DNA from: Lysobacter sp.
GTDB lineage: Bacteria; Pseudomonadota; Gammaproteobacteria; Xanthomonadales; Xanthomonadaceae
Direction: 5' to 3'
Assembly: GCA_027306995.1 (NCBI GenBank)
Contig: DAHUXS010000009.1
Span: 51,525 to 115,524 of the forward strand
Length of the DNA stretch: 64,000 nucleotides
A model generated the notes under the pieces. The model had not been told where the DNA came from and did not search any database. It was given only the letters and a program-made list of their open reading frames with translations. This document shows, piece after piece, positions 33,466-44,165 of this stretch. Position 1 is the stretch's first letter. Each line of letters starts with the position of its first letter. A program made the position numbers and the translations under genes.

Positions 33466-35211
33466 TTGGAGCAATTGCACCACATCGACACTCGCCTGCT
33501 CGGCTACGCCGTCCTGGTCCTGGCCGGGATCGGCTCGTCCCTGCTCGCGCGTCGCTTCGGTGCACCGTTGCTGCTGGTCTTCCTCATCCTCGGCCTGTTG
33601 CTGGGCGTTGATGGTCCCGGTGGCATCCGCTACGACGATGCCGGCTTCACCTATCAGATCGGCGCGCTCGCACTCTGCCTGATCCTGTTCGACGGCGGCC
33701 TGCAGACCCGCGTCTCGCAGGTGCGCACCGCGATCTGGCCGTCGCTGGTACTCGCGACCGTCGGCGTACTCGTCACCGCATCGCTGACCGCAGTCGCCGC
33801 GCATACCCTGCTCGAACTGCCGATACTGCAGTCACTGCTGCTCGGCACCGTGCTCGCCTCGACCGACGCCGCAGCGGTGTTCTTCCTGATCCGTGCGCGC
33901 GGCCTGCACCTGGAACGCCGCACCGGCAGTACGCTGGAGATCGAATCGGGTGCCAACGACCCGATGGCGGTGTTTCTGACCATGGCCCTGACCGGCTGGA
34001 TCGCCGGGAGCCAGCATGGCGGCGCACTGGCGATTGCGCTGCAAGTGGTATGGGCGATGGGTTGTGGCGCGGTGATGGGCTACGGCGGCGGACGCCTGAT
34101 CGTCGCCGCGCTCAACCGCTACGACTTCCCGTCCGGTCTCCATCCCTGGCTGGCGATGGCCGGTGCGGTGACCTTGTTTGCCCTCACCAACCTGATCGGT
34201 GGTAGCGGCTATCTCGCGGTGTACGCGGCGGGCGTAATCGTCGCCAATCGCCCGGTGCGTGCGCGCAACGAAGTGTCATCGGTGCAGGACGCCGCGACCT
34301 GGTTCGCGCAACTGGTGATGTTCCTGTTGCTCGGCCTGCTCGCCACCCCGCACGCGTTGTTGAACGTGATGTGGCCGGCGCTGGGCGTCGCTGCGTTCTT
34401 GATGTTCATCGCGCGCCCCGCCGCCGTCCTGCTGTGCCTGCTGCCGTTCCGCTATCGCTGGGGCGAAATCGGCTTCATTTCCTGGGTCGGGCTGCGCGGT
34501 GCGGTCAGCATCTTCCTGGCGTCGATTCCGCTGCTGGCGCAATTGCCGAACGCATGGCTGTACTTCAACGTCGCCTTCGTGGTCGTGCTGGCCTCGCTGG
34601 TGATCCAGGGCTGGACGCTGGAGCGCGCCGCGCATGCCTTCGGCGTCGCGGTGCCACGCAACGATCCCGATACTCGTCGCGTCCATCTCGACCTGCCCGG
34701 CCAGCTCGATTACGAACTGCTCGGCTATCGCGTTGCGCCCGGCGCGCGCGCACTGGACACCACGAGTTGGCCACTCGACGTGCGCGTCGCCATGGTGGTG
34801 CGTGAAGGTCGCATCCTGCAGGGCGAGGAAATCAGCGGACTGCGCGCGAGTGATTACGCCTACATGCTGGCGCCGACCACGGCAGCACGTCGACTCGACT
34901 GGTATTTCGTCGGACGCGGAAGCGACGGCACCTCGTTGTCGCAACCGGGCTTTGGCGAATTCCAGTTCGGTGGCGATGCACCACTGGGTGACATCGCCGA
35001 GTTCTACGGCCTGCACCTACCCAAGCGCTTCACCAAGCACACCGCCGCGCGATTGTTCGACGAACGCTTCGACGAACAACCGCAACCCGGCGACCAGCTT
35101 TCGATCGGCAATGCCATCCTCACCGTGCATCGCCTGCACGACGATCGCGTCGCGCAGGTCGGATTGCGACTGGTGCCGCTCAGCGAACGGCTGCTGGGGG
35201 GATCGCAATGA
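33466..35211 (+). CDS. nhaP2: K+/H+ antiporter, NhaP2/CvrA family
   Basis: A cation:proton antiporter of the CPA1 family with about twelve membrane segments (to residue 390) and a cytoplasmic C-terminal regulatory region. Landmarks are LVFLILGLLLGVDGPGGIRYDD, LILFDGGLQT, GTVLASTDAAAVFFL and GLRGAVSIFLASIPLL. At 581 residues it matches E. coli CvrA (578). It handles potassium or sodium under salt or low-osmolarity stress. TTG 33466 is chosen because homology starts at LEQLHHID; an upstream TTG at 33424 is in frame. Confidence 0.88.
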   Translation: MEQLHHIDTRLLGYAVLVLAGIGSSLLARRFGAPLLLVFLILGLLLGVDGPGGIRYDDAGFTYQIGALALCLILFDGGLQTRVSQVRTAIWPSLVLATVGVLVTASLTAVAAHTLLELPILQSLLLGTVLASTDAAAVFFLIRARGLHLERRTGSTLEIESGANDPMAVFLTMALTGWIAGSQHGGALAIALQVVWAMGCGAVMGYGGGRLIVAALNRYDFPSGLHPWLAMAGAVTLFALTNLIGGSGYLAVYAAGVIVANRPVRARNEVSSVQDAATWFAQLVMFLLLGLLATPHALLNVMWPALGVAAFLMFIARPAAVLLCLLPFRYRWGEIGFISWVGLRGAVSIFLASIPLLAQLPNAWLYFNVAFVVVLASLVIQGWTLERAAHAFGVAVPRNDPDTRRVHLDLPGQLDYELLGYRVAPGARALDTTSWPLDVRVAMVVREGRILQGEEISGLRASDYAYMLAPTTAARRLDWYFVGRGSDGTSLSQPGFGEFQFGGDAPLGDIAEFYGLHLPKRFTKHTAARLFDERFDEQPQPGDQLSIGNAILTVHRLHDDRVAQVGLRLVPLSERLLGGSQ

Positions 35212-35232
35212 TCGAAAGCGACCCTGCCCGGC

Positions 35233-36126
35233 TCAAGCCTGCAACTGCCCCGCCGGCAGCGCGGGAGGAGCGGCCTCCTGTCCCAGCATCGATCGCCAGG
35301 CGCTGCTGACGGCGCCCGACATCACCGGCATCAGCAGCGCCATCATCACCAGCTGCGACACCACCAACTGCGCGGCTTCGCCTGCGATCAGCTTGACGAT
35401 CATGCCGACGATCGCGATCAGGATGGTCATGCCGACCAAGGTGATGAACAGCACGACGGCAAACACCAGCACCGCGGGCAGGTTGCGCACGCCGGCACGC
35501 CAGCTGCGAAGCAATGCCTCGATGCCGCTGTTTCCGCCAAGCATCACGCCGGGAATGGCGACGAACGTCATCAGCAGCAGTACGAATGCCAACGCCACGA
35601 CGCAGAGCAGCCACAACAGCATGCGTCCCGCGGGCAAGGCGGCGATCAGCGCCGGATCGGGCTGTGCACCCGGTCCCGCGTTCTGCATCTTCTCCATCAC
35701 ATTAGTGATGATCTGCATGTTCTCCGTACCCACCAGCACGACCAGCAGGATCGCCATCACCAGGCCCAGCACGATTTGCGGCAACAGCGTGACCAGCAAG
35801 GCGCCCACCTTGCCCTGTCGCAGCGGTTCGCCGAAGGCGGCCGGGCCGACTTCGCGACCCTGCGCGACCTCGCGCGCGGCCCACACCATTCCGCCCGTGA
35901 GTATCGGTGTGACGAGGATCTGCAATGCCTGCAGTACGGATCCGACCTGCGGCACCAAGACGGCCATGCCGATGATGACCGCCGCGAACACGCCGTACAG
36001 CACGCCCATCACGCCGAATCCGCCCGGCGATGCCTTCAGCAATGCAAAACCATCGATCAGCCATTGCGCGCCGGCAGATGCCGGGATCTTGCGGATGTTG
36101 TCGGGCGTCGTTTCGTCCATCGTCAT
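35233..36126 (-). CDS. BPSS1780-type integral membrane protein
   Basis: A 297-residue protein with about six hydrophobic segments (such as FGVMGVLYGVFAAVIIGMAV, LLVTLLPQIVLGLVMAILLV, LVFAVVLFITLVGMTILIAI). The pattern KIPASAGAQWLIDGFALLKASPGGF followed by LVTPILTGGMVWAAREVAQG is that of the BPSS1780/DUF2189-like membrane family, function unknown. Start overlaps the end of the upstream amidotransferase gene by four bases, so the two form an operon. Confidence 0.75.
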   Translation of the reverse strand: MTMDETTPDNIRKIPASAGAQWLIDGFALLKASPGGFGVMGVLYGVFAAVIIGMAVLVPQVGSVLQALQILVTPILTGGMVWAAREVAQGREVGPAAFGEPLRQGKVGALLVTLLPQIVLGLVMAILLVVLVGTENMQIITNVMEKMQNAGPGAQPDPALIAALPAGRMLLWLLCVVALAFVLLLMTFVAIPGVMLGGNSGIEALLRSWRAGVRNLPAVLVFAVVLFITLVGMTILIAIVGMIVKLIAGEAAQLVVSQLVMMALLMPVMSGAVSSAWRSMLGQEAAPPALPAGQLQA

Positions 36127-36848
36127 TTGGTTCCGTGATTGCGTGCGTGCTGAATGAAGCGGCGGAGCACCTTGCGGGCCACCGGCGCAGGCGCAATCGT
36201 ACGCGACATCGCGTCGGGATCATGTCCTTCCGCGCGCAAGGTGTCGGCGCGGGCGCGCACGTACCCATGCATGCGCGCGGCGCTGAATTCGGGATGGAAC
36301 TGCAGGCCCCAGGTCGCCCGGCCCCAGCGGAAGGCCTGGCAGGCATCGAGGTCGGAGGTTGCGAGCAACACGCCGCCTTCCGGCATGCGCAGCGCGCTCT
36401 GGCGATGGGTGACCTGCGCGCGGAATGTCTGTGGCAATCCGGCGAACAGCGGATCCGTGTTGGCGGCGGTTTCCAGCCGCACGTCGACGGTGCCCATCTC
36501 GCGGCCGCGCGGGTTGTCGCCGGCTTCGCCTCCCAATGCATGCGCCAGCAACTGGTGGCCGTAGCAGATGCCGAGGACCGGCATGTCGGCGTGGGCGGCA
36601 TCGCGCAGCCATTCCGCGCTGCGCTCGCTCCAGTCGTGGCGCTCGGTCACCATCGCCGGCGACCCCGAGACCAGCACGCCGGCGTAGTCGCGATGGGTCG
36701 GCAAGGCTTCGCCTGCTTCGACATCGACCACTTCGGCCTGGTCGTGGCCCAGCCCCGCGGCGACGCGGATCCAGTGGGCGAATCCGCCGTGGCGGCGCTG
36801 GCTGGTCACCGGTTGTCCGGTCTGGAGGATGAGGAAGCGAGGCGTCAT
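36123..36848 (-). CDS. Class I glutamine amidotransferase (GMP-synthase-like)
   Basis: A stand-alone glutaminase-domain protein of 241 residues. The nucleophile cysteine is in LGICYGHQLLA, the catalytic His-Glu in GLQFHPEFS. No synthase domain is fused, so it belongs to the GuaA-like gamma-glutamyl-hydrolase group (YfeJ-like), whose partners are mostly unknown. ATG 36848 (MTPRFLILQTG) fits homology better than the longer frame. It lies divergent to glyQ. Confidence 0.85.
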   Translation of the reverse strand: MTPRFLILQTGQPVTSQRRHGGFAHWIRVAAGLGHDQAEVVDVEAGEALPTHRDYAGVLVSGSPAMVTERHDWSERSAEWLRDAAHADMPVLGICYGHQLLAHALGGEAGDNPRGREMGTVDVRLETAANTDPLFAGLPQTFRAQVTHRQSALRMPEGGVLLATSDLDACQAFRWGRATWGLQFHPEFSAARMHGYVRARADTLRAEGHDPDAMSRTIAPAPVARKVLRRFIQHARNHGTK

Positions 36849-36913
36849 CGATGCATTCGGGGCGGCGGGCACGCCATCTATACTAATGAAAGACTTTCCA
36901 ACGGCCGTTCCGA

Positions 36914-37834
36914 ATGCCTGCCGCGCGCGTTTCCATCACCTTCCAGGAACTCATCCAGCGCCTCAACGCCTACTGGGGCGAACAGGGTTGCGTGCTGATC
37001 CAACCGCTCGACCTGGAAGTCGGCGCCGGCACCTTCCACCCCGCCACCTTCCTGCGCGCACTGGGCCCGGAGCCGTGGAACGCCGCCTACGTGCAGCCCT
37101 GCCGCCGCCCCACCGATGGCCGCTATGGCGAGAATCCCAACCGCCTGCAGCGCTACTACCAGTACCAGGTGGTGATGAAGCCGTCGCCGGACAACATCGT
37201 CGAGTTGTATTTCGAATCGTTGAAGGCGCTCGGCGTCGATCCGCTGGTGCACGACCTGCGGCTGGTCGAGGACAACTGGGAATCGCCGACGCTCGGCGCC
37301 TGGGGCCTTGGCTGGGAAGTGTGGCTGAACGGCATGGAAGTCACCCAGTTCACCTGGTTCCAGCAGGCCGGCGGCATCGAATGCAAGCCGGTGCTGGGCG
37401 AGATCACCTACGGTCTCGAGCGCCTGTGCATGTACCTGCAGAACGTCGACAACGTGTTCGACCTCGTCTGGACCTACGGCCCCGATGGCACTGCCGTGAC
37501 TTATCGCGACGTCTACCACCAGAACGAAGTCGAGCAGAGCACCTACAACTTCGAATACGCCAATACCGAAGTGTTGTTCCGTCATTTTGATGAAGCCGAA
37601 ACCGAAGCAATGAAGCTGGTCGACGCCGGCTTGCCGTTGCCCGCCTACGAACAGGTGATGAAGGCCAGCCACAGCTTCAACCTGCTCGATGCCCGCCGCG
37701 CCATCAGCGTGACCGAGCGCCAGCGCTACATCCTGCGCGTGCGCAAGCTGGCGCAGGCCGTCGCCGAGGCCTACTTCGCGCAGCGCGAGAAGCTCGGATT
37801 CCCCGGACTCAAGCACAAGAAGGAAGCCGCATGA
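36914..37834 (+). CDS. glyQ: Glycine--tRNA ligase alpha subunit
   Basis: Catalytic subunit of the heterotetrameric bacterial GlyRS, charging tRNA-Gly in the cytosol. The 306-residue sequence is full length and starts with the diagnostic [18 protein letters not shown]; other marks are [19 protein letters not shown] and [14 protein letters not shown]. The beta subunit gene follows after an intervening glutathione transferase gene that overlaps this stop by four bases. Confidence 0.97.
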   Translation: MPAARVSITFQELIQRLNAYWGEQGCVLIQPLDLEVGAGTFHPATFLRALGPEPWNAAYVQPCRRPTDGRYGENPNRLQRYYQYQVVMKPSPDNIVELYFESLKALGVDPLVHDLRLVEDNWESPTLGAWGLGWEVWLNGMEVTQFTWFQQAGGIECKPVLGEITYGLERLCMYLQNVDNVFDLVWTYGPDGTAVTYRDVYHQNEVEQSTYNFEYANTEVLFRHFDEAETEAMKLVDAGLPLPAYEQVMKASHSFNLLDARRAISVTERQRYILRVRKLAQAVAEAYFAQREKLGFPGLKHKKEAA

Positions 37835-38466
37835 TCCTGATCGGAATGTACGACTCGCCGTTCGTGCGGCGCGTCGCCATCAGCCTGTCGCTGCTCGGGC
37901 AATCGTTCGAACATCGCAATTGGTCGGTGGGCAAGGACGCCGCGAAGATCCGCGAATTCCATCCGCAGGGCCGCGTGCCGGTGTTGGTCCTGGACGATGG
38001 CGAGGCATTGACCGAATCGGCGCTGATCGTCGACTGGCTCGATCGCCTGCCCGGCCACGAACACCAGCTGCTGCCCGCGAGCGACCCGCAGCGGCGCGAT
38101 GCATTGAGGATTACCGCACTGGCCGTCGGCGCGCTCGACAAGGGCATTTTGCTGGTCTACGAACGCCTGTTCCGCCCGGTCGAGATGCACCACGCGCCGT
38201 GGCTACAGCGCTGCCGCGCCCAGAGTGAAGCGTCGCTGGGAGAACTCGATCGCATCTGCCGCGAACGCGCCGACCGCGAATGGCTGGTCGGCGACGCCAT
38301 CTCGCAGGCCGACATCATGCTCGCCTGCGCCGCGACCTATCTGCGCGACGCCGTGCCGATCGACCTCGCCGCGTTCCCGGCATTGCAGTCACGCGTCGAT
38401 GGCTACGAAGCCTTGCCGACGTTCAAACAGTTCTACGCTCCATTCGACGCGCCGAAAACCAACTGA
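37831..38466 (+). CDS. Glutathione S-transferase family protein
   Basis: A 211-residue protein with an N-terminal thioredoxin-like domain ([18 protein letters not shown], glutathione-site serine or tyrosine, then [20 protein letters not shown]) and an all-helical C-terminal domain ([21 protein letters not shown]). A canonical GST, substrate unknown. It is inserted between glyQ and glyS and coupled to glyQ by ATGA. Confidence 0.9.
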   Translation: MILIGMYDSPFVRRVAISLSLLGQSFEHRNWSVGKDAAKIREFHPQGRVPVLVLDDGEALTESALIVDWLDRLPGHEHQLLPASDPQRRDALRITALAVGALDKGILLVYERLFRPVEMHHAPWLQRCRAQSEASLGELDRICRERADREWLVGDAISQADIMLACAATYLRDAVPIDLAAFPALQSRVDGYEALPTFKQFYAPFDAPKTN

Positions 38467-38491
38467 GCGCGCAGGAAACAAGGTCCACACC

Positions 38492-40558
38492 ATGAGTCAA
38501 CAGCTTCCGCTCCTGATCGAACTCGGCACCGACGAATTGCCGGTCAAGGCGCTTCCGGGTCTCGCCCAGGCCTTCTTCGACGGCGTCGTTTCCGGGCTGG
38601 AATCGCGCGGGATCTCTTTCGCTCGCGGCAACGCCAAACCGCTGTACACGCCGCGCCGCCTCGCGGCGCTGTTGCCCGCGGTCGCCGACGAGCAACCGGA
38701 ACAGGCCAGCGAAGTACTGGGGCCGTATCTCAACATCGCGCTCGATGCGAATGGCCAGCCGACCAAGGCGTTGGAAGGCTTCGCGGCGAAGGCCGGCATC
38801 GAGTGGACACAGCTCGAACGCACCACCGACAACAAGGGCGAGCGCTTCGTCCATCGTTCGCGCCGTGCCGGAGCGCGTACCGCCGACCTGCTGCCGGACA
38901 TCGTGCGCGAGGCGATCGCGGCGATGCCGATTCCCAAGCCGATGCGCTGGGGCGACCACGATTACGCCTTCGCGCGTCCGGTGCACTGGCTGGTGCTGCT
39001 GTTCGGCAACGCCGTGGTCGATTGCGAATTGATGGGTGTGCGCGCTGGTCGCCAATCGCGCGGTCATCGCTTCATCCATCCCGGCAATGTCGAGATCAAG
39101 GCGCCCAACGATTACGTCACCGCCTTGCGCGACGCCCACGTGCTGGTCGATGCCGACGAACGTCGCGAACGCATCCGCAGCGAAGCACAGCAGGCGGCCA
39201 AGGGCGTCAATGGTCACGCCCGCATCTCCGACGAGCTGCTGGAAGAAGTGAACGGACTGGTGGAATGGCCGGTCGCGGTCGCCTGCCAGTTCGAGCGCCA
39301 ATTCCTCGCCGTGCCGCATGAAGCATTGATCTCCACCATGGAGACCAACCAGAAATTCTTCGCGGTGCTGGACGGTGCGCAACAGTTGAGCGAGCACTTC
39401 ATCGGCATCGCCAACATCGATTCCAAGGACGCCGCGGAAGTCCGCAAGGGCTACGAGCGCGTGATCCGCCCGCGCTTCGCCGACGCCAAGTTCTTCTTCG
39501 ACGAAGACCTGAAGCAGGGCCTCCCCGCGATGGGCGATGGCCTCAAGACCGTGACCTACCAGGCCAAGCTCGGCAGCGTGGCCGACAAGGTGGCGCGCGT
39601 CGCCGCGCTCGCGGAAACGATCGCCAAGCAGGTTGGCGCCGATGCGGCGCAGGCACGGCGTGCCGCGGAATTGTCGAAGAACGACCTGCAGTCACGCATG
39701 GTCAACGAATTCCCGGAACTGCAAGGCATCGCCGGCCGTCATTACGCGGTCGCGGCGAATGAACCCGGCGAAATCGCGCTGGCGATCGACGAGGCCTACC
39801 AGCCGCGCTTCGCCGGAGACGACATCGCGCTGTCGCCGCTGGGCAAAGTGCTGGCGATCGCCGAACGCCTCGACACCCTGGCCGGTGGATTCGCCGCCGG
39901 GCTCAAGCCCACGGGTAACAAGGACCCGTTCGCGTTGCGTCGCAATGCACTGGGTCTGGCGCGCACGATCATCGAGAGCGGGTTCGATCTCGATCTCGTC
40001 CGCCTGCTCGCATCGGCGAATGCCGGCCTTGCAGCGAAGAACGTGCAGGCCGATGCCGCAGACCTCTACGACTTCATCCTCGATCGCCTGAAGGGCTACT
40101 ACGGCGACAAGAACGTCCCGGCGACGCACTTCAACGCCGTGGCCGGCAAGCGCCCGCATTCGCTGTACGACTTCGATCGCCGCATCGACGCCATCGGCGA
40201 GTTCGCCCAGCTGCCGGAAGCCGAGGCGCTGGCCGCCGCCAACAAGCGCATCCGCAACATCCTGCGCAAGGCCGAGGGTGAAATCCCCGCCGACATTGAC
40301 CACGCCCTGCTGGTGGAACCGGCCGAGCTCGAACTGGGCGAGGCGCTGGCCGCGACCGAAGCCGAAGTCCACGCCAGCGGCCACGACTACGTCGCCGCCC
40401 TGACCCGGTTGGCCCACCTGCGCCCGCACGTGGACCGCTTCTTCGATCAGGTGATGGTCAACGCCGACGACCCGGCCATCCGCCGCAATCGCCTGGCCCT
40501 GCTGGGCCGGCTCGACCGCCTGCTGGGCGGGATCGTCCAGCTGGAGGCGCTGGCCTGA
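38492..40558 (+). CDS. glyS: Glycine--tRNA ligase beta subunit
   Basis: Non-catalytic, tRNA-binding subunit of GlyRS, 688 residues, the normal length. Landmarks are [22 protein letters not shown] at the start, [56 protein letters not shown] and the C-terminal anticodon-binding domain ([22 protein letters not shown]). ATG 38492 is used; the frame is open upstream inside the GST gene. Confidence 0.97.
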   Translation: MSQQLPLLIELGTDELPVKALPGLAQAFFDGVVSGLESRGISFARGNAKPLYTPRRLAALLPAVADEQPEQASEVLGPYLNIALDANGQPTKALEGFAAKAGIEWTQLERTTDNKGERFVHRSRRAGARTADLLPDIVREAIAAMPIPKPMRWGDHDYAFARPVHWLVLLFGNAVVDCELMGVRAGRQSRGHRFIHPGNVEIKAPNDYVTALRDAHVLVDADERRERIRSEAQQAAKGVNGHARISDELLEEVNGLVEWPVAVACQFERQFLAVPHEALISTMETNQKFFAVLDGAQQLSEHFIGIANIDSKDAAEVRKGYERVIRPRFADAKFFFDEDLKQGLPAMGDGLKTVTYQAKLGSVADKVARVAALAETIAKQVGADAAQARRAAELSKNDLQSRMVNEFPELQGIAGRHYAVAANEPGEIALAIDEAYQPRFAGDDIALSPLGKVLAIAERLDTLAGGFAAGLKPTGNKDPFALRRNALGLARTIIESGFDLDLVRLLASANAGLAAKNVQADAADLYDFILDRLKGYYGDKNVPATHFNAVAGKRPHSLYDFDRRIDAIGEFAQLPEAEALAAANKRIRNILRKAEGEIPADIDHALLVEPAELELGEALAATEAEVHASGHDYVAALTRLAHLRPHVDRFFDQVMVNADDPAIRRNRLALLGRLDRLLGGIVQLEALA

Positions 40559-40623
40559 CGGTTTCTTGACTGCAATCACATTATGCTACGATCCGCCCGA
40601 ACGGGACTTGGGGGAGTGGCAAC

Positions 40624-41007
40624 GTGAACAAGCGTCGGATTCTTTTGGCCGCGGGCGGCATCGCCCTAGTCGCTTCGGGCATCGCCCTGGCCCAGGGGCC
40701 GGGCTTCTACGAGAAGCTGCGCTACCGCCAGGACGATCCCTTCGTGTTCTGCACGCAGGGGCCGTCCATCGAGCACAACGAAATCCAGTCACCGAAGTGC
40801 TGGGTGCCACTGCCGCCGTATACCGGCGCGTGGACACCAACCTTCCTGTGCAGGCCCGAAAACTACTACGGCGTGCGCAACTGGCAGCAGGCCGATTACG
40901 ACTCGCTCAGCCAATACATGACGGTGTGCCCGCAAGCACGCAACAGCGGATCGTGGACGTCGCGCCGTGGCCAGGGCCGCGCCGAAGACACTCCAAGCTC
41001 GCACTGA
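40624..41007 (+). CDS. Exported hypothetical protein, 127 aa
   Basis: A GTG start seven bases after GGGGGAG, then a signal peptide (NKRRILLAAGGIALVASGIALAQ). The mature 100 residues have three cysteines (FVFCTQGP, SPKCWVP, TVCPQAR, with FLCRPE a fourth) and many aromatics, suggesting a small disulfide-bonded periplasmic protein. Not recognised. A TTGACT element about 55 bases upstream could be part of its own promoter, and a strong terminator follows. Confidence 0.7.
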   Translation: MNKRRILLAAGGIALVASGIALAQGPGFYEKLRYRQDDPFVFCTQGPSIEHNEIQSPKCWVPLPPYTGAWTPTFLCRPENYYGVRNWQQADYDSLSQYMTVCPQARNSGSWTSRRGQGRAEDTPSSH

Positions 41008-41028
41008 GCCATCATCAGCATCGATACG

Positions 41029-41055
41029 AAAAAGCCCGGCACTGCCGGGCTTTTC
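41029..41055. terminator. Rho-independent terminator (bidirectional)
   Basis: AAAAGCCCGGC pairs with GCCGGGCTTTT across a three-base loop. It has A and T runs on both sides, so it can serve the exported-protein gene to the left and the convergent RND gene to the right. Confidence 0.9.
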
Positions 41056-41069
41056 ATGCAGGGCGATGA

Positions 41070-44000
41070 TCAGCCCTGGATCGTCTTTGGCGCGTGCGGC
41101 GACCGGCGATGGAACTTGCGCGCGACCCAGCTGCCGAAATCGTCCAGCACCGTGTAGGTCGCCGGAATCACGATCAAGCTGAGCAGGGTCGAGGTGATCA
41201 GGCCACCGATCACCGCCACCGCCATCGGTGCGCGGAAGCTGGAATCGCCGGAGAAGCCGAGCGCCAGCGGCAGCATGCCGGCGCCCATCGCGATCGTCGT
41301 CATCAGCACCGGACGCGCGCGCTTGTGGCAGGCATCGATCACCGCCTCGTGCTGGCTCATGCCATGTTCGTCCTCGGCCATCACCGCGTAATCGACCAGC
41401 AGGATCGAATTCTTGGTGGCGATGCCGATCAGCATCAGCAAACCGATCAGCGCCGGCAGCGACAGCATGTTCTGGGTGATCAGCAGCGCGCCGAAGGCAC
41501 CGCCCGCGCACAACGGGATCGCCGCGAGGATGGTCACCGGTTGTGTTGCATGGTTGAACAGCAGCAACAGCACCATGTAGATGCAGACAATGCCGGCGAT
41601 CATCGCCATCAGGAAGCCGGTGAACAGTTCGACGAAGATTTCGGCGTCACCGGTGTTCTGGAATTGCACGCCTGCCGGCAGACGCTTCACCGACGGCAAC
41701 GCCTGCACTTCCTTCATCACGTCGCCGAGTGGACGACCGTTGAGTTCGGCGGTGAGGGTGACGTTGCGCTGGCGCTTGTAGCGCGAGATCACCGACGGCC
41801 CGCTGCCCGGGCGGATGTCGGCGACCGCATCCAGCGGTACCGCGCCGGCCTTGCCGCGCACCTTCATGCGGCTGATGGTCGCGGGATCCTGCAACTGGTC
41901 GAGCGCGAAGCCGACGCGAATCGGGATCTGGCGATCGGCCAGATTGAGCTTGGGCAGGCGCTGCACGTAGTCGCCGGCGGTGGCGATGCGTGCGGCTTCT
42001 GCTATCGTCGCGGTCGACACGCCGAGATCGGCGGCGCGCGCGGAATTCGGCACGATCTGCAATTCCGGACGCAGCAGCGACGCCGACGAGGAAATGCTGC
42101 CGATGCCCTGGATGCTGTGCAGGTCGCGTTCGACCGCAGCGGCGGCGCTTTCCAGTTTCTCGGGATCGTCGCCAGCCAGCACCAGCATCATCTGCTGGCC
42201 CGGCTCGCTGCTGATGTAGCTGATCTTCACGCCAGGCAGGTCGGCCAGCGCAATACGCGCAGCCTGTTCCAGCTGTTCCTGCGAACGCTTGCGATCGTCC
42301 TTGGTGCCCCAGTCAAGCACCAGCGTCGCGCGACGCACATCGGCAACACCCGATTTCGCGGGATCGCCGACGTCGGGCACGCTGCCGACCATCGTGAACA
42401 CCTGCTTGAGCTCGGGCAGCGCCGCCTTCAACTTTTTGCGCGCGATTTCGGCGATGCGCGAAGTGTCCTCGATGCGCGTGCCCGGCGCGAGTTCGACGCT
42501 GAGATTGCTCAGGCCGCGATCGCCCGGCGGAATGAAGGTCGCGGGAATGAGCGGAATGATCGCCAACGATGCGAAGAACAGCACGGTCGCCATCGCCAGC
42601 GTCTTCCAGCGATTGTTCAACACCCAGTCGACCAGCTTGAGATAGCGCGTCATCAGCTTGCCATCGGGCTGTTCGTGGCCATGCGCGCCTTTCAACGTGT
42701 AGGCCGCCATCATCGGCGTCAGCAGGCGCGCCACCAGCAGCGAGAACAGCACGGCGGTCGCCGCTGTCCAGCCGAATTCGCGGAAGAACTTGCCGGCGAT
42801 GCCGGGCATGAACGCGACCGGCACGAACACTGCGGCCAGCGTCATCGAGGTCGCGATCACCGCGGTGCCGATTTCGTCGGCGGCTTCGCGCGCGGCTTCG
42901 AGGGGCGATTTCCCGCTGCCGAGATGGCGCACGATGTTTTCGATCTCGACGATGGCGTCATCGACCAGGATGCCGACCACCACCGACATCGCCAGCAGGG
43001 TGATCATGTTGAGGGTGAAGCCGAGGAAGTAGATCACTGCGAACGTGGGGATGATCGACAGCGGAAGCGCCACTGCCGACACCCAGGTCGCGCGCCAGTC
43101 GCGCAGGAACAGCCACACCACCAGCAACGCGAGGAAGGCGCCCTCGAACAGCATCTCCATCGACGAGGTGTAGCTGCGCTTGGTCTCGACGGTGTTGTCG
43201 GTGACGAGATTGAAATTGACCGCCGGGTGCGCCTTGTGCAAATCAGCCAGCGCCGCTTCGACGCCCGCCTTGACCTTCAGTTCGTCGGAACCGCGGGTAC
43301 GCGACATCGAGAAACCGACCACCGGCTTGCCATCGAGGAAGGCGGCCTGGGTCAGGTCGGCGGCGGCATCGGTAATCGTCGCGATCGACGACAAACGCAC
43401 GGCGCGACCATCGGCCAGGGTGATGCTGTAGTCGCGCAGTTGCTGGGCGTCTTTCACCGTGCCGATGGTGCGGATCGTCTGTTCCGCGCCGCCGAGTTCG
43501 GCCTTGCCACCGGGACGCTCGACCTGCATCGCCAGCAATTGCTGGCTCACTTCGCCGGCAGTGACGCCGAAGGCCTCCAGCGCCTGCGGATCGAGATCAA
43601 CGCGCACCTGGCGATCGATGCCGCCGATACGATTGACCGCGGCCACGCCTTCGACGCCGTAGACGGCACGGGCGACATCGCGATCGACGAACCACGACAG
43701 CTCGTCGGCGGTCATGTTCGGCGCCGAGACCGAGAACGTCAGCAGCGATCCGCCGATGTTCACCTTGGAGACGATCGGCTCCTGGATGTCCTGCGGCAGG
43801 TTGGTGCGGATGCGCGTGACCGCATCCTTGGTGTCGTTCAACGCCACCAGCAGGTCGGTATCGAGGTTGAACTCGATCGCGGTGGTCGACGTGCCCTCGA
43901 CCACCGTCGACGTGACACGCTTGATGCCGTTGATGGTGGCGACCGAGTCCTCGATCTTGCGGGTGACTTCGGTTTCAAGCTGCGACGGCGACGCGCCCGG

Positions 44001-44165
44001 CTGCACCACCGTCACCACCGTCATCGGGAATGCGATGTCGGGGAAGCGCGCGACCGGCAGCTTGTGGTAACCCCACAGGCCGGCAACGCACAATACGAAG
44101 AACACCATCAGCGCCGGCAACGGCCGCTTGATCGCCCATGACGAAACGCTGCCACCGCCACTCAC
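41070..44165 (-). CDS. RND-family efflux pump inner-membrane permease
   Basis: A 1031-residue proton-driven export pump of the AcrB/MexB superfamily. It has twelve membrane helices, two large periplasmic loops and the usual signatures: IKRPLPALMVFFVLCVAGLWGY at the N-terminus, GILVDDAIVEIENIVRHL (proton-relay aspartates in helix 4) and LMLIGIATKNSILLVDYAV near the C-terminus. The closest pattern is the hydrophobe/amphiphile efflux group without an adjoining outer-membrane gene. Coupled to its adaptor by ATGA. The drug range cannot be predicted. Confidence 0.93.
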   Translation of the reverse strand: MSGGGSVSSWAIKRPLPALMVFFVLCVAGLWGYHKLPVARFPDIAFPMTVVTVVQPGASPSQLETEVTRKIEDSVATINGIKRVTSTVVEGTSTTAIEFNLDTDLLVALNDTKDAVTRIRTNLPQDIQEPIVSKVNIGGSLLTFSVSAPNMTADELSWFVDRDVARAVYGVEGVAAVNRIGGIDRQVRVDLDPQALEAFGVTAGEVSQQLLAMQVERPGGKAELGGAEQTIRTIGTVKDAQQLRDYSITLADGRAVRLSSIATITDAAADLTQAAFLDGKPVVGFSMSRTRGSDELKVKAGVEAALADLHKAHPAVNFNLVTDNTVETKRSYTSSMEMLFEGAFLALLVVWLFLRDWRATWVSAVALPLSIIPTFAVIYFLGFTLNMITLLAMSVVVGILVDDAIVEIENIVRHLGSGKSPLEAAREAADEIGTAVIATSMTLAAVFVPVAFMPGIAGKFFREFGWTAATAVLFSLLVARLLTPMMAAYTLKGAHGHEQPDGKLMTRYLKLVDWVLNNRWKTLAMATVLFFASLAIIPLIPATFIPPGDRGLSNLSVELAPGTRIEDTSRIAEIARKKLKAALPELKQVFTMVGSVPDVGDPAKSGVADVRRATLVLDWGTKDDRKRSQEQLEQAARIALADLPGVKISYISSEPGQQMMLVLAGDDPEKLESAAAAVERDLHSIQGIGSISSSASLLRPELQIVPNSARAADLGVSTATIAEAARIATAGDYVQRLPKLNLADRQIPIRVGFALDQLQDPATISRMKVRGKAGAVPLDAVADIRPGSGPSVISRYKRQRNVTLTAELNGRPLGDVMKEVQALPSVKRLPAGVQFQNTGDAEIFVELFTGFLMAMIAGIVCIYMVLLLLFNHATQPVTILAAIPLCAGGAFGALLITQNMLSLPALIGLLMLIGIATKNSILLVDYAVMAEDEHGMSQHEAVIDACHKRARPVLMTTIAMGAGMLPLALGFSGDSSFRAPMAVAVIGGLITSTLLSLIVIPATYTVLDDFGSWVARKFHRRSPHAPKTIQG

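Noticed and set aside
36030..36998. A 322-codon forward frame opposite the glutamine amidotransferase
   Set aside because: Antisense to a gene with an intact catalytic Cys-His-Glu set.
41094..44141. A 1015-codon forward open frame opposite the RND permease gene
   Set aside because: Antisense to a clear RND transporter. Its product is dominated by Arg, His, Asp and Gln, as expected of the reverse of a GC-rich gene.
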